From NCBI GenBank assembly GCA_013398955.1, contig VWPU01004883.1:310001-374000 (forward strand): 64,000 nucleotides of DNA, written 5' to 3'. A model generated the notes under the pieces. The model had not been told where the DNA came from, did no database searches, and saw nothing but the letters and a program-made list of their open reading frames with translations. A program made the translations under genes and the position numbers. This DNA is from Callaeas wilsoni (lineage: Eukaryota; Chordata; Aves; Passeriformes; Callaeidae). Each line of letters opens with the position of its first letter. Position 1 is the stretch's first letter. Of the stretch, positions 21,488-33,720 are shown piece by piece.

Positions 21488-24114
21488 TAATTTTCTTGCA
21501 TCTTTCTTTACAGCAGCAGACAAACTTGTGCGGAGCAGCTCCTGGTTCTTTGTGGGCAATGAGGGAGTGAAGTTTGTTCTGGTGCCAGCAGGGAAGCTGG
21601 GATGGAGGGGCAGCTGTCAGGAGCATATCACCAGTCTTCCTCCTCCAAGTCTGACTGAGGACAGAGTGCTCAGCAGAGCACTCATCCACACCTTTTTCTT
21701 TTGCCCCTGATTTCAGCAAAGCGGACGGTAACAAGTCGTGTTCATTACCAAACCTTGCAATTCAAGAAAACTCTTAAAATAGCAACTTTCCTCATTTTTC
21801 AGCTGCTGGCTCAATGCCCAGGGAAAATAGTGGGTTGAGAATATGAGGCAACAACTTTTCTTTTTCCGGTAATAGTGCTTTCAAACTGTATGTCTGTTTA
21901 GAAACATTAATCATTGTAACTACGGGGTAAAAATCCCCTGCCTGTCTTTAATCTTACCTGTGCAATGAGATGGCAACACTGAGCTCTTGCTTTCTGTGGA
22001 TGATTAAGAAGGACCAAGTTTCAAATAGTTGACTATATCTTTTTCTCAATTTGCTTTTCTGTCAGCTTAAATTAGAGATGGTCTTAGCCATTCTGTTGCA
22101 AGCTCTCCTTGTCCTGTGATCTTCTCTGCGGTGCTATGAGAGATATATACTATGCAAACTATGCCAGGCTGGTCCGGGTTAGCCCTGCTTTGGAAAACCT
22201 GCAGTAAAGGTTTGTCAGAAGGTTTTGGAGTAAAAACACCCTTGTCTGAAGCCATGGGCACGGCATGCAGTTAAGAGATGTTGCATTGCCTGTGGAAGAG
22301 ATACAGAACTGCTCATAGGTCTTGATTTCTTGTGGCATTTTTATGAGATTAAGAGTAGTTCTTGACAAATATTGATGTATTTGCAGTGTAATTACAAAGC
22401 TTGGTCTTTATAGCTCCTTTCCAGCCTGTGCTAGCGTTGGTAGGTGGTGTTAAAGAGGTGCTGCATGATTAGTAGCATGAAGTGATACTTCAAAGTGTTT
22501 TCCAGACAATAACTAACTAATCCAGTTTGGTGCCTGTGAGGGGAAAGAGATCCCAAGGTATTTTTTGTAGCATTTCATGTTTGTAAATCCCTACAGAATC
22601 TCTGAGAGGCAAAAGAAATTCTATACATGTGATAAATAAATGGTATAAAATGGTACAAGACGACAGCCAACCTTCCCACACGGCTTGGATGCCTCTTGCA
22701 TGTGTTGCCTCCTGTGAGGCAGATGCTCTCATTAGAGGAGAGGAGTGTGGGCATGCAGGGGTGGAGGCTTCTCCTGCTGTGCAGGAGGCTGCTCCTGGGC
22801 CGTTCCTTGGGCAGATGGTGGAAGGGCACGGCACTCACTGCATCACCTGGGGCACTGAGCAGCACCTGGTCCTGACTTCACAAAGAGGGTTACATGGATG
22901 GCTGGGCAAACACAAACGGTTTTGACTCGTGCAGTGACTTGCTCCTGCATGAATGTTCATGCAGACTGGATACCCAGGAGATTAAATCCTTGGGCATGGG
23001 TTGTGTTTGTGTTGCTCCTCGGTGCAGCTGGGGACATGCCCAAATTCCTAGCGGAGGGACAGTAGGGCTGAGCAGCATGTGTTGTCTTCATTAAACTTTG
23101 ACTGTTCTTTATGTCTTTTCTTGCAGTATTTGCTTCCATATCCCTTCCCTTTGAAACCTGCTGTGGGTGAGAGGTTTTGAAGAGCAGGAGTAGGTATCAG
23201 CCCTTATGGTAGGATGGCTGCTCTGTATCTCACCATCTTCTGACTGACCTTCCTTTGGCTTTCCTTTCTTGCTTTGTTGTTAGCGAAGGAATTAAACACA
23301 GCAGGTTGTCCTTTATTGCTGGCTCCATTTAAACAACCTGCAGGTGCTGTAGAGAAACACCTCAAGCACTCTGTCCCTCTCCCATCTCCTCCTCCGAGTG
23401 CTTTTAGCTGTCAGCAAGCTTGGGATAAAACCCTAAGCATGACAGCCACCAAGCCAGTGCAGAAAGTCAGAGGTTGGGAAGTAAACCCACTGATTAAAGA
23501 AAATGGATATCAGAGAAGTGGTGAGGAGGGCAGAGTGAGCACGTAGAGGAGGAAGAGAACTGAAAGCCTGTGGCAGGAGCTGGGCAGAATAGCCAGGGTG
23601 AATAAATAACCAGCTGCCATGTTCCACCAACATGGCCGATTTGTTCCTCTCTTCCAAACGGTTTAGCTGAGACCTGCAATTTGAAAATAAACTTTCCTTT
23701 TGTTTTTTAAACAGTTCAGCGCCTAAGAGAGCATCAAACAGCTCGGGTTTCAAATCAAAACGAGACTGTGGTGGTTGTGTTGTCATTGTACCTGTTCCGC
23801 TGCTCTGGTCTTCGGGAGGAGGAGGAGGTGTCTTTGGGGAGCGGGCCCAGCCAGGCTCGTTGCTATGGCAAAGTCTCTGCTGATGCCTGCTCTCTGCCTG
23901 TAATTGCTATTCAGCAGCTGTTTCCAGTGGTTGTCTGGAGGAACTTGCACAAGTTATGGATGTGAAAATCCCTCCCTGTATGTTGGCCTTTGCTGGAACT
24001 GAGCTTTGACAAGAGAGATGCATTAGCTTCCAAGCTCACAAGTAATTAGGTTGGTTTGAGTGTACTTTGCTGAAAGTTAAGGCTTTGGGGCTGGGAAAGG
24101 AGAGTGGAAGGGGG
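21488..24114. other. Non-coding stretch
   Basis: Short frames on both strands (up to 117 codons, minus strand 23433-23786). No domains and no interspersed repeats recognised. Confidence 0.42.
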
Positions 24115-24600
24115 GGAAGTGGCAACTTTAAAATCAATATTGCAAATGCAATGCAAAAGAGTGTAATTAGCATGTTTTGCAGGGCCTATTAATTCCTCTG
24201 AAATGCTGTTTATTAGGCAGAAGAACTTTGGGAGCCCATCAGTGGATTAAACAGGTTCTGTAATGAAATGTAAATGGTGTAATTGGGCTTGTTCTGAAAG
24301 TATTTATTCTTCACCTGTGACCCGCTTGATTGCGGTTTGACAACACGAAGGAGTGTGCATCTCTTCGTTAATGACAGCTAATTCCCTGGAGCTAATGGAG
24401 TGGGACGCCCAGGCGAATGGCGCTGGGAACGGCGGGTCACGCCTGGAGCTCCGCAGTGATTGGCACCAATCCGAGCACAATGTAACTTTAATTACAGTAA
24501 TTCCAAATCTAAAGCAAGCATTTAGCTGCTGGAGAGAGGCTCTTAATTTTGCAAATAGGTGCCATATAAGGAGCTGACCTTTTATTAGGCAAATATTGGG
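24115..24600. promoter_or_regulatory. Strong candidate conserved non-coding element
   Basis: About 485 bases with a marked regulatory texture. There is an octamer/POU-like run (tgcaaatgcaatgcaaaa near 24140), TAATTA at 24164-24169 and 24489-24494, and many ATTA words. A CpG cluster lies at about 24398-24475, with eight CpG in roughly 80 bases, in DNA otherwise poor in CpG. An inverted CCAAT pair, ATTGG-CA-CCAAT, lies at 24459-24470. No transposon signature. Frames at 24304-24624 (minus) and 24353-24577 (plus) are domain-free. I infer enhancer-type function from composition only. Confidence 0.4.
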
Positions 24601-26975
24601 ATGGGTGGGAATGCTGTCCTCCAAGTTACAGGTAGCTGTTGGCTCCCATTAGCTCGGTGAAAATCGCAGAGATGTGTTCTTCCTGCCAGGTTAACCACAA
24701 GGATTTCCTTCAACAAGCAACTTCGTGGGGCCAGGGGGAATATGTGGTGCTCTGTGTTATTTAAATGCACTCTTTCCATCAAGGCATGAAAATCTTCTGC
24801 TGCTCTTCTGCCTTTTGTGCGTGTTTTTGTCAGTGTAGACAACTGGGATTTCTGTTGTTGTTTTCCCTTTCTACAAACCCTCTTTATCCAAACTGTGCAG
24901 TGCTAAATATCTCCAGGCACACAGGAAAGGTCACGCAGCTCTCTTGGAGAGCTAAACACTCACTTTTGCCTGGCATTATGGTATCCTCAATTAAGTGCTA
25001 CCATCGGTGCTGGTTCTGCTCCCTCTTCGGTAGGGTTGAGGGCTGTATGCCCAGCCACAGCTTCCCTTCTCTCATGCCAGAGAAGGCCTTTCAAAGCAGA
25101 GACCGGCTGTCCTGTGGGAGCAGAGGGTGCTGTGCTGGTAGAGAGGACCAGGGGAGCTAGCAATCCCCCAGCTCTTCCCAAATCCATTAAGGTCTGCAGC
25201 CTCCAACCTTGCCTTCTGTTAGCTCAGTCTCTCTCTCTTAAGAAATGGACTTGTTAGAGTTGAAATGAACCCAGGCAGGGAAGCTTTTATCCAGGAAATG
25301 TCCAAGTCCGTGCGCATGGATTTGGAGTAGGTCCCCAGGGGAGTGCTGTAGGCTGCTGTATTTAATGTTTGGAGCAGAAGCAATATAATTTCTGCAAGCA
25401 ATGCCCTTTTTTTCCTGTTTCATTATTCTTCTTCCTCTGCCTCTTTCCATCTGCAAGCTGAGAGGCAGAGAGGTGGCAGTGACAGCGTGGTCACAGATCT
25501 CTGCATCATTGATCTTGGGCTTGTCCCCAGAGTCAGAGCACACTGGAGAGGGCAAGGTGGGAGGCAGCTGTACAGAGGGTGAAGGACAGCACAGTCAGTA
25601 GACATTTGGCAACCTGAACAAATGAAGAAATGAGCATCACTGGGCAGGGAACTGGCAATGGTGGGGTGTTGATGCTCCTGTAGAGCAGCAGCCAGTGCAA
25701 GGCAGTTGCCTGAAACCAGCCCAGCAGTGATGAGAACAGTGGCAAAGAGAAGGGAGCGTCCTCACAAGGCCAGGCACGTGCTCCTTCCCAGCAGATGGCT
25801 TTCTGTGCATCATTCCTAATGCCAGCAGAAGTAACACCTCTGGATGAGCTCAAGCTCCCACTCGTGTACAGCAGCCTCTCTTTGTGCTGGATTTGTGCTT
25901 TGTGGAGAGGCAGTGCGCTGGCACACAGCCGGAGCAGAGGTAGAGCAGCCTCTGGCTCCAGCGTGGCTGCACTGAGCAGGTGCTCCTGGTGTCAAAAGCA
26001 TCCCATTCCCCAAAGCTTCTCATCTGGAAGATGCAGCTGTGATGACAATCTTGCTGGGAAGTGATACATGGAAGGACCAAGTTACCATTGCAAAGAAATT
26101 TCCTTGGCAAAAAAGCAAGAATAATTCTGATCATTGTCAAGTGAAAAACCTTCAGGTCTACCTGCCTTTATTTCCTAGCCTTTGTTAACGTGCCACATCA
26201 CATCCTAATGATGTTTTCTCTTGTTCCTTACCTTAAATCTTTTTTCATTGTCTGTTGATCTACAGATTGAAGACCGTCACCCCATGTTAGATAAAGATAC
26301 TCAGGAATTTCTTCTGAAGCACTTTTCAGCACATAAATGTAAAAGTCGTGCAAACTTCAGACTAAGTCCTTGTTTTCATGGAGTCCAAAAGCATGGATTG
26401 CTCTCTGGGGAAGGCTGTGCCAGATCAGTAGTTCTCTAGCTGGTCTTCCCCAATATTTTATCTTTGAGATACGGGAAAGAGGAAGATAACATGGCTGCAC
26501 AGAAGTGGGATAAGAGAAGGCAAATGTTTTTATCAGTGAGTCCAACATCAAGTGCAGCAGCAGGGCTTTGCATGGGGAGCCTTGGATCCAGAGGAAAACT
26601 GGACATTGTTAATATGGCCAAGTGCCTCAAGGAGAGCCTTCAGGCTCTTTATCCTTCCTATCTCTTCACCTGTTTGTTCTCTTTGGAATCCATACAGCCA
26701 CTTCCACCTTTTTTCCCTTCAATCCCCCATTTTGCATCCAAGTAAAGGAGCCATCCCATTGCATGTGTTCCATGCATATAGAAAGCTGTATAAAATAGTT
26801 TTGTGAGCATGAGCAGTGAGGAGCAATTGAGTACTTTATCTCTTCAAGCCCATCCTTGTCCATTCAGCCCCATTCATCTTCTTTTAGGGTTTTTTCTCTT
26901 TATCAGCCTGAAGGTTTTTCAAGGAATGGGTTCTGCCTCTATCATGTTGCCTCGAAGACCTGTTGCATTTTGGGC

Positions 26976-27017
26976 ACTAAATAAATAATAAATATTGGCT
27001 ACTAAATAAGTAATAAA
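26976..27017 (+). repeat. Local direct duplication, 25-base offset
   Basis: actaaataaataataaa (26976-26992) and actaaataagtaataaa (27001-27017) agree at 16 of 17 positions. Probably replication slippage in AT-rich DNA. Confidence 0.7.
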
Positions 27018-27885
27018 AACTGCCTGTACCGAAAAGCCATCCTCCAGATTAATGCTGCTGCTGTAAACAAACCAGGCTTTGAGCTGAGGAGAGCAGCAGG
27101 TTCCTCGGGTGGTCTGACCATGGGATGAGTGGCAGCTCCCGGTCATTAATACAGGACTTTGATCTGTGAGATAAGAGATTATTCCCCCATGGCCCTTTGG
27201 TGTGAGGAACCGGTGATAGACTGACAGCAGTAAAACATGGCCATTTGAGAGGCTCCTCCAGCATTTTACTGAGATTAGATCTCCGGAAGGGGCTGTTAGA
27301 AGAGCAGAAATGATGGAGCGGCTGGTTATGTGACCGCTGTGACTCATTAATATATCAAAATTTATGTCCAGAGTACCCTCATAACTGGTTCAAACCAACT
27401 CTTAGGAGCTGGTTTCTCTTCTCCCCGTGCTGCTATTGCCTAAAGGCCTCAGTGGGAGATGTGCTGACTCTTTTAACAGCTGCCTGCATTTACTCTGGAT
27501 CCAGGAGTTTTTGACACAGTGGAGCCTTGGCTGTGCCACCAGCACAGACTTCAGGTTCATTCTGCACCTAGGACAGGTTCTGTCTCTTCAGCCGCCTTTC
27601 CAAGTGCCATGACAGGCAGTTACAGACCCTGGTGACACAGACACATGTACCTGAGAGCCTCCTGCCTCACTGGGGCTGGGCTTTCGGTGTCTTCTCAGGT
27701 TGTCTTTGTGAAATTAGCAGAGTGGCAAGACAGTTGCTGGAAGGTGATGATGGAGGAGCTAATTTTATTGAATTTCAACCCCTGTACCAATAAATCACAA
27801 CCCCAGCTGATGAGAAAAGTTGTCTTTTGCCAGTGGGCAGAAGACCACTAGACAGCATTCACTGCCAGAGTACAAGTCAATTGAG

Positions 27886-27935
27886 GCCTGACTTTTTCAC
27901 CCAGAGGTCCCCAGGCCAGACATTTTCACCCAGAG
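27886..27935 (+). repeat. Local direct duplication, 29-base offset
   Basis: Two 21-base copies, 27886-27906 and 27915-27935, agree at 19 of 21 positions (core ttttcacccagag). This is a two-copy tandem duplication, not a larger array. Confidence 0.75.
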
Positions 27936-29279
27936 TTCTGGCAGGAAGTGACAGAAAATCATTGACAATGAGCAGTAGTTTTTCTCGCCAGGAAGGGTTT
28001 TATCTCTTTATCTAGTTCTGTTATAGAGCAGATCCATGAACAACACAGAAACCATCCCAGCCTTGTGTCCTGCTGCCAGCAGCTCAGGATCCACCATGGT
28101 AATCTTTCTTCTGAGGAGGAAAGGACTTCAGTCTTCCCTGTCTAGGGGACACTGGGGCATGTCACCCCTCATGGTATGGCTGAGCACAGCTCTCCCATCT
28201 CTCCACCCTTCTTCTTGGATGGCTCATTTCATTCTTGCTGCTTCCCATTAGTTCCTTCCCACCTCACTTAATTAACTTCTAATTAAACCACTTGAGTAGA
28301 TCAGGAGGAGGCAGTGTGTTGGGGTTGGTACTGCTTGTAGGGAGAGAAGACCATGGACAGCACCCTTGGATCCTGCCCCTCAGATGGGCTGAGCAGTGTT
28401 TGAATCCCACCATTTCCTGAGTATTGCTGAGAGCCTAGGGATATTGTTTTGCCGGGGAAGGTGCTAAAGGCAGTAGAGAAAATAAAGGGCAGGAATTTTG
28501 TTTTCTACATTCATCCTCTGTTGTCTGCTGACAATTTTTCCTCCGTTTTCCTCCTGCTTTTCTTCACACCAAGACGGCCTCAACCTTTTCTCCTAAGTCT
28601 GCCTTGTTCCCACAAATCAGATTGGGCTAACAGGGAAACAGTGTGAGCTCTTTCCAACCCCTCAGCTTGATTGCTTTCTCCCTCCTGTTTGGATCCTCCT
28701 TCTCTCCACTTAGAGCTCATTCATGGGGTCACAACACTGTTACATGATCCAACACCTCTTGGTTTGTAGTTCCGGTTTTAGATTTGCCTGTCACTGGATG
28801 TCTCTCCCTGCTTCCCCCCAGCTATCCACCGTGGTGCTCACTGTTCTCCCACCAGATCTCCTCCATGGCACTGTGCTCCCTCACCACTGGCACGCTGCTG
28901 TTCAGCACTAAAATGAGCATAATGAAAGCCCCATCACCACTCAATTTAAAGCAAATCAAAATGCATCTGCAGCAGCACTCTGGCTCTCAGAGAGGAGACA
29001 ATCAATGATGAATGAAGTCAGCCAGTGGTTAGCATAAGTCAGAATGAGATACTTCTTGAGGAGGAATATTTCTGTGACTGTGAAGCAGCGCAGGGATGGA
29101 GGAATCAGTCTTGAGGCAACAGCACAGCTGTTCCCATCTTCTTTTCCCAGCAAGTGACTCACAGAAAGATCATGTTGTTTGGAGATCTTACTGGTAGCAA
29201 AGCAGTTTTGCCCTGGAGTGTTGGTGCTGACAGTGGTGCTCAGAGGGCAGCGAGAAGCACATCAGGGCTGAGCAGTTGG

Positions 29280-29760
29280 ACAGGAGTGTTGCAAAGGGCT
29301 GGAAGGGAGAAGAGGGCATGGTGTGTCTGGGTTTGGAGTATTGCACGTAGGAGCTGTGCTTGTGTAAACTCCCAGTACTGGGAACCAAAAAAGCTTCATT
29401 GAGGGAGCAGAAAACCAGCTCCTGTTCAGAGCAGGATTTGAGAAGAGGGATTGTATGGATGCAGAGGAGAGCACCAGCCCTGTGAGTCCTCCCACAGAGA
29501 AGATGTGAAGCAAAATGAGGAAGGGAGGGGAGAAAGCACTCTTTCAGGCAGTTTGGCAAAGAAGACAGTGAAGAGAAGACACGTGTGTGAGAGAAGTAGG
29601 AGGAGAGGGGAGAAGTAGTCCAAGAGTTCCCATTGGCATTAGGGGAAGAGATGACTCTGTAGGTAGCTTGCCACACAGGCAGGAGAGAGCAAAGCAGCCT
29701 TGGGAGGAGAGAAGAGCCTTCAAAGATGACAGGGGCCAACTTAGCAAGCAGCCTCTTGAC
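29280..29760 (+). other. Purine-rich strand block
   Basis: The plus strand is strongly enriched in A+G over about 480 bases, with many gaag, gagaag and aggagagggg words. The absence of T-containing stops read in reverse leaves a 183-codon minus-strand frame (29188-29739). That frame encodes a serine/leucine/cysteine-rich string with no domain, and I reject it as a gene. Long purine skew can mark exons of non-coding RNA or an old polypurine expansion; no splice evidence separates these. Confidence 0.4.
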
Positions 29761-30204
29761 AAAAGCAGTGGGCTTCCTTTGGGTCTTCCAGCAGAATCTC
29801 CTGGGATCTCAGTCTTTGCTTCCCTCCTTTTCTGTTTCCTGTGAGGTGGGGTCAGTGATCTTCAACATCGGCAAATGCAGCTTGAAATTGGCTTTAAGCA
29901 TCACTTCCTGCATCAACCTATGCCAGGACAAGAGGAGGCAGGAAAAGTGACATAAAGATGGGATGGACAGCATAAAGGACATGGTACATGGGCCTCTATT
30001 TTATCAAGACATTATCTTAACCTGTTTTCTCTAAAAACAGGGGAAATCCTTGGTGAGCAGTCTCTATTTCTCCTGCCTTACCTCAATGTCTAAAACCAGT
30101 GAGAGGCTGGAGAATTTCCTTCTAATTAGCTTAACAAAGGCTAGGTTAATAAGCAGCTTGATCATAGTCTGAGTTCCTGTATGGGAAGGAGATTGTGGCT
30201 AGTG
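29761..30204. other. Non-coding stretch
   Basis: Nothing recognised beyond short frames. Confidence 0.4.
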
Positions 30205-30460
30205 AAGAGCTCTTTAATCTATTGGACAAAAACATAACAAGATCAAATGCTGGAAGTAGAAACCAGAAAAGATTAGAAATAAGGAAATGCTTTTGTTACA
30301 ACAGGGGTAATTAGCCATTGGAACTATTTATCTCAGTACATAGGGGATTTGCCATCACTTTGAAGTGTCTAAATGAAGATGGGATATTCTCGTACAAGAA
30401 ATGTTCTAAGTCAGCTGGTAATTATGAGCCTGATGCAGGAACTGCTTTGCTTAATTCACC
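30205..30460 (+). mobile_element. Ancient L3/CR1-type LINE relic
   Basis: The order ctctttaatctattgg, acataacaagatcaaatgct, ggaagtagaaacc, tagaaataaggaaa, ggggtaattagccattggaac, then gatttgccatcac and gatgcaggaactgc matches the 3' part of the L3/CR1 lineage known from turtles, crocodilians and mammals. It is much more diverged than the typical avian CR1 copies here. The family is recognised from memory of its consensus, so exact edges are uncertain. Confidence 0.75.
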
Positions 30461-31254
30461 AGTTTGTGCTTTTCATCAGTTTTTAGATTGGCTGATTCTT
30501 ACGGTTCTTTTGAACTCCACAATTTGGGAACCTATGAGAAATCAGGGATAGTGCTGATGAGCAGAGCACCTGAGAGTACAAATACTGGTACTGGGAAGTA
30601 GTAGAACAGTGCAAAAGGCTCTTTTGAAGCAGGAAAGAGAAATCTGTGGCAACATTTACTATCAACTTGGTAATTCTGCTGGAAAGAAAATGGCTTTCCT
30701 GTGTTTCAGTAGGGATCAGGCTGCAAACCCACCTGAGGCTGGTTTTTCCAGAGGCGGCTGGAGATGTTGTCACCTCATCAGAGTCGTCATGCCATGTGGG
30801 TTCTGTCACAAGACTGACAGTGCAGTGGCTTTCTTTGTCCCAGCTTGGAGCATCCATCTTTCAAGCAATTCCCAAACATAATTTCTCCACTCACTGGCAT
30901 ACCTTTCTGGCTTCTCATTATCCTTGCTTGTTTTATGGGTAAGGACAGTTGGGGTGGGGTAGAGATTTCATTCAGGCAATTACGGAAAGGAGCTGTCAGA
31001 GTTGGGATTAATACTTAGCACTCCAGAGCCACCATCTCATTTTAAAATTACTAATGAAGTGCTAGGAAACGTGTGTCTGCTGTTGGCCTGATTTTGATCT
31101 TCCTTTCTTAAATAAGAATAATAAAAGAGGGAAGGGGGCTGGAGGAATGCTGCAGTACGGAGTGGGCTCCATTGGGAGCTGGCTAGGGAGTGCCAGAGGC
31201 TTCAGTGCTCGTTTGTGTCTCTGGCAGCCTGACCCTGCCGTAAGGATAATCCAG
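30461..31254. other. Non-coding stretch
   Basis: Frames up to 124 codons (minus strand 30483-30857), no domains. The old LINE relic to the left may extend a little further here but is not traceable by eye. Confidence 0.4.
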
Positions 31255-31400
31255 TTTAAAATTAAATCAAATTTCAAATGTTAAACCAGCCAATTAAAGA
31301 TGTAATCACATCAAAACATGCATTTTAAAAAAGTTTTTGTTTACTCTGTCGTAATTAATTTATTTAGCAAGAAAACTTTAGTTTGTACAAAATACTTGTT
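31255..31400. promoter_or_regulatory. AT-rich regulatory-like block
   Basis: No long open frame. Dense TTAAA/ATTAA words, with TAATTA at 31352-31357 and ccaattaaagatgtaatcac near 31290. Texture as in conserved non-coding DNA; not verified. Confidence 0.25.
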
Positions 31401-32684
31401 AAACTGGTCATGAGCGTTGAGGGAGCAAAGATGCAGCAACACAGAGGCATAACAGGGCAACAGTTACCCAAAAACTCACCTGAAAATCCCTAAAGAACTG
31501 GCTGAATGAGTTCTATGGGGAAGATATTTTCCTACCACGAACCAAACATGATGTATCTATTTTTCTGACTGCATGACTGGAGGCATGATTGCTGTTCGTG
31601 GCCTGTCCATTAACCTTAAAAGTGCCTTTGATCAAGTAACTTGCCATCTCTTGCCTTTGATTTCCCTTGATGTCTCCCTTCAGAAGACTGAATAGCTGGC
31701 GAGTTGAATTCTGGGCTCCTTGGAAGTTATCCCTTACCTGTGTGTTCATAGCATCAGTTGATAGCATGTAAATTGTGTTCTCTTGTTTCCAGCAGAGCAG
31801 CATCCCTGAATTTCAGGATCTTTTCTGTGTCTTTAGGCAGGTTGGTGTTTATTTCACCTGCAGCCTGTTGCATAGGCTGGCATATTTTGGAAAAAAATTT
31901 TTTTCTATCTTGACATTCCTCATGGAATGTTATTGTTTGAGCCTTGGTGAACACCTTTCTGTAGTGAGAGAAGGTGGATTTCAGGTGTGTCTTTCCTTCA
32001 CATTTCACCGTATGAGCCGAGGATTGCAAGGTTCAGTGTATCAGGATGTTCCTGAAAGCTTCTTGCTTCCTACTGTTTCCACCTCTTAGTATGGCTTTGG
32101 TTATTCCACCAGTCTTGAGACTCTGTCCGAGGAATGACAGGTGCAGTTTTCTAATCCTGAAGCAGTGAGGAGTGAATGGCTGCTGAAGGAACCCCTCAAA
32201 ACCATGAATCTTACAGTATGGGAGGACCTGGAGAGGAGGATGGGCACCAGTGGGTCAACAGCTGAGAGAGGAAAGGCAGAGCTGGGGTCCCCAGGCCCCA
32301 GGTGGGTGACCTGCTTTGCTTTGCCTGTGGTTTACAGACCTCCTGGATGGCAGTGGCCAGGGGACAGTGACACCGTTCTGTATGAGGCCAGGGATGACCC
32401 AGTGATGCTGACCTGGAGAACCACTTGTTCACACTTTTTCATTCACAAGGTAGCTGGATCCAGAGATTTTCAAAAGAATTTGGTTGCAAAGTGCTGAGGT
32501 GAAGTCTTAAGAGATAGAGTTTGCTTTTCATCATCCAGCAGTGGTTAATTTGTGAGGAAAGGAGGAAATCTGACATTCAAAGGCTTGAATTCCTTATGCT
32601 TTTTCCATCCCCCAGCCTCCTTTCTGTTCAGGAGTAGACAGGGACTGGAAGCAGTCGCTGCAAGTTTGCAGTCGCCTGAACTTT
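31401..32684. other. Non-coding stretch
   Basis: Short frames only (up to 118 codons). An A7T7 palindrome lies at 31891-31904. No repeats recognised. Confidence 0.4.
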
Positions 32685-32830
32685 TCGTAATTAATTAATC
32701 CCATCTTTATTCACACAGCACTCTCTGCCTCAGACCGTGGGTAATAAACACTGATCAAGCAAGCAGAGATGATAAATTATCTATTTAATAATTAACAAAT
32801 TAGTCCTAACAGATGGAACCAAAACAAATT
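32685..32830. promoter_or_regulatory. TAAT-rich regulatory-like block
   Basis: Contains an overlapping run TAATTAATTAAT (32688-32699), then gataaattatc, taataattaac and aattagtccta. There are no open frames. Possible homeodomain-binding cluster, inferred from motif density. Confidence 0.27.
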
Positions 32831-33129
32831 TGTCTGTATGTGCACACAGCACACGGTTTGCCTTCCGCTGTTTGTCACACGGGGACATCACCAGAGATTT
32901 TGGCATTTCTCCACTGATAGTCACCCTCATGTGCCACTTGAGCTGGTCATGAGTTAATCTCTGGGTCTGCTATGACTTTTTAGATGTGACATTCTCCATG
33001 TGCAAGCAGTGGATGAATGAGGCAAAGCAAGATGTCATAGAGGAAGAGCACGATGGAGAAAAGAGGAGGATTCCAGCATTTTAGTATTACTTAAGATGCA
33101 GGAGCATCCCTGCAGAAGGATCAGCTGTC
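32831..33129. other. Non-coding spacer
   Basis: Nothing recognised. Confidence 0.4.
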
Positions 33130-33720
33130 CATTGTGATCTGTTATGCTGAATTAATAGAGATTATAGTCCCTGTAATTCTTTCTCTTATTATCTAGCAGA
33201 GAATAAAAAGTGAATGCACTGTTGAGTTAAATAAACATGAGGCACTACAGTCATATGAACATAGTATCCTGTGAGCTAACTGGGCATATATTATTTATCT
33301 CCAGTTATTATTCATGCCCTTTCCCTCACACTGTCATGGCTCCATCACTTGTGAATTTATAACTTCATTAATAATGAGTGTCAATTAATAATGTATTTTT
33401 GTTATATCCATTGGGTGTATTTACAGCATTCATAATGCATTCAAATAACTGATTTGAGGTGTAAAAATAAAACCACAGCTCTTCATGGGCCCTCACCTTT
33501 TTGATTTTGAAGAGTCACTATTTCTGTGGATAATGGTTCCCGCTCCCATTGCTGTGCGGCCATGCTGTGTAATAGCCTGCCATCTGCCACCATCACGCTT
33601 AAAAGGGCTTGAATCAAAGCAGGAAACATCATTATTGTGTGAGATTAGAAGAAGATGATCCACAAATTCATCATTATTGAAAGCGACACCGGAATGGTGA
33701 GAGCGTGGGAAAGGTTTGAA
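33130..33720. promoter_or_regulatory. Long candidate conserved non-coding block
   Basis: Almost 600 bases with no usable open frame in the left two-thirds. It has many AT-rich cores (ttattatctagcag, ttattattcatgcc, ttcattaataatgagtg, tcaattaataatg), then a more balanced part (33490-33720) with gccatctgccaccatc and repeated atcattatt words. There are no transposon hallmarks. The 88-codon minus-strand frame 33493-33759 has no domain. This and 24115-24600 are the two best enhancer-like blocks by eye. Confidence 0.38.

Larger units (their letters stand above)
24601..29279. other. Non-coding stretch with small local duplications
   Basis: No gene, CR1 or RNA gene is recognised over 4.7 kb. It holds two small local duplications: 26976-27017 (17-base unit, 25-base offset) and 27886-27935 (21-base unit, 29-base offset). 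Frames up to 142 codons (minus strand 26919-27347) have no domains. Confidence 0.42.

Noticed and set aside
26250..26350. Exon-like frame after ctgttgatctacag
   Set aside because: The acceptor looks plausible, but there is no donor in phase and the peptide is not recognised.
26420..26465. Possible CR1 end (agttctctagctggtcttcc)
   Set aside because: Too short and lacking the terminal octamers and upstream order.
29188..29739. 183-codon minus-strand open frame, the longest in the window
   Set aside because: It lies opposite a purine-rich strand, encodes a low-complexity serine/leucine-rich string without domains, and has no splice context. Purine skew alone explains the lack of stops.
31891..31904. 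A7T7 palindrome as a possible origin or nucleosome-free signal
   Set aside because: Short homopolymer runs like this are common in AT-rich vertebrate DNA.
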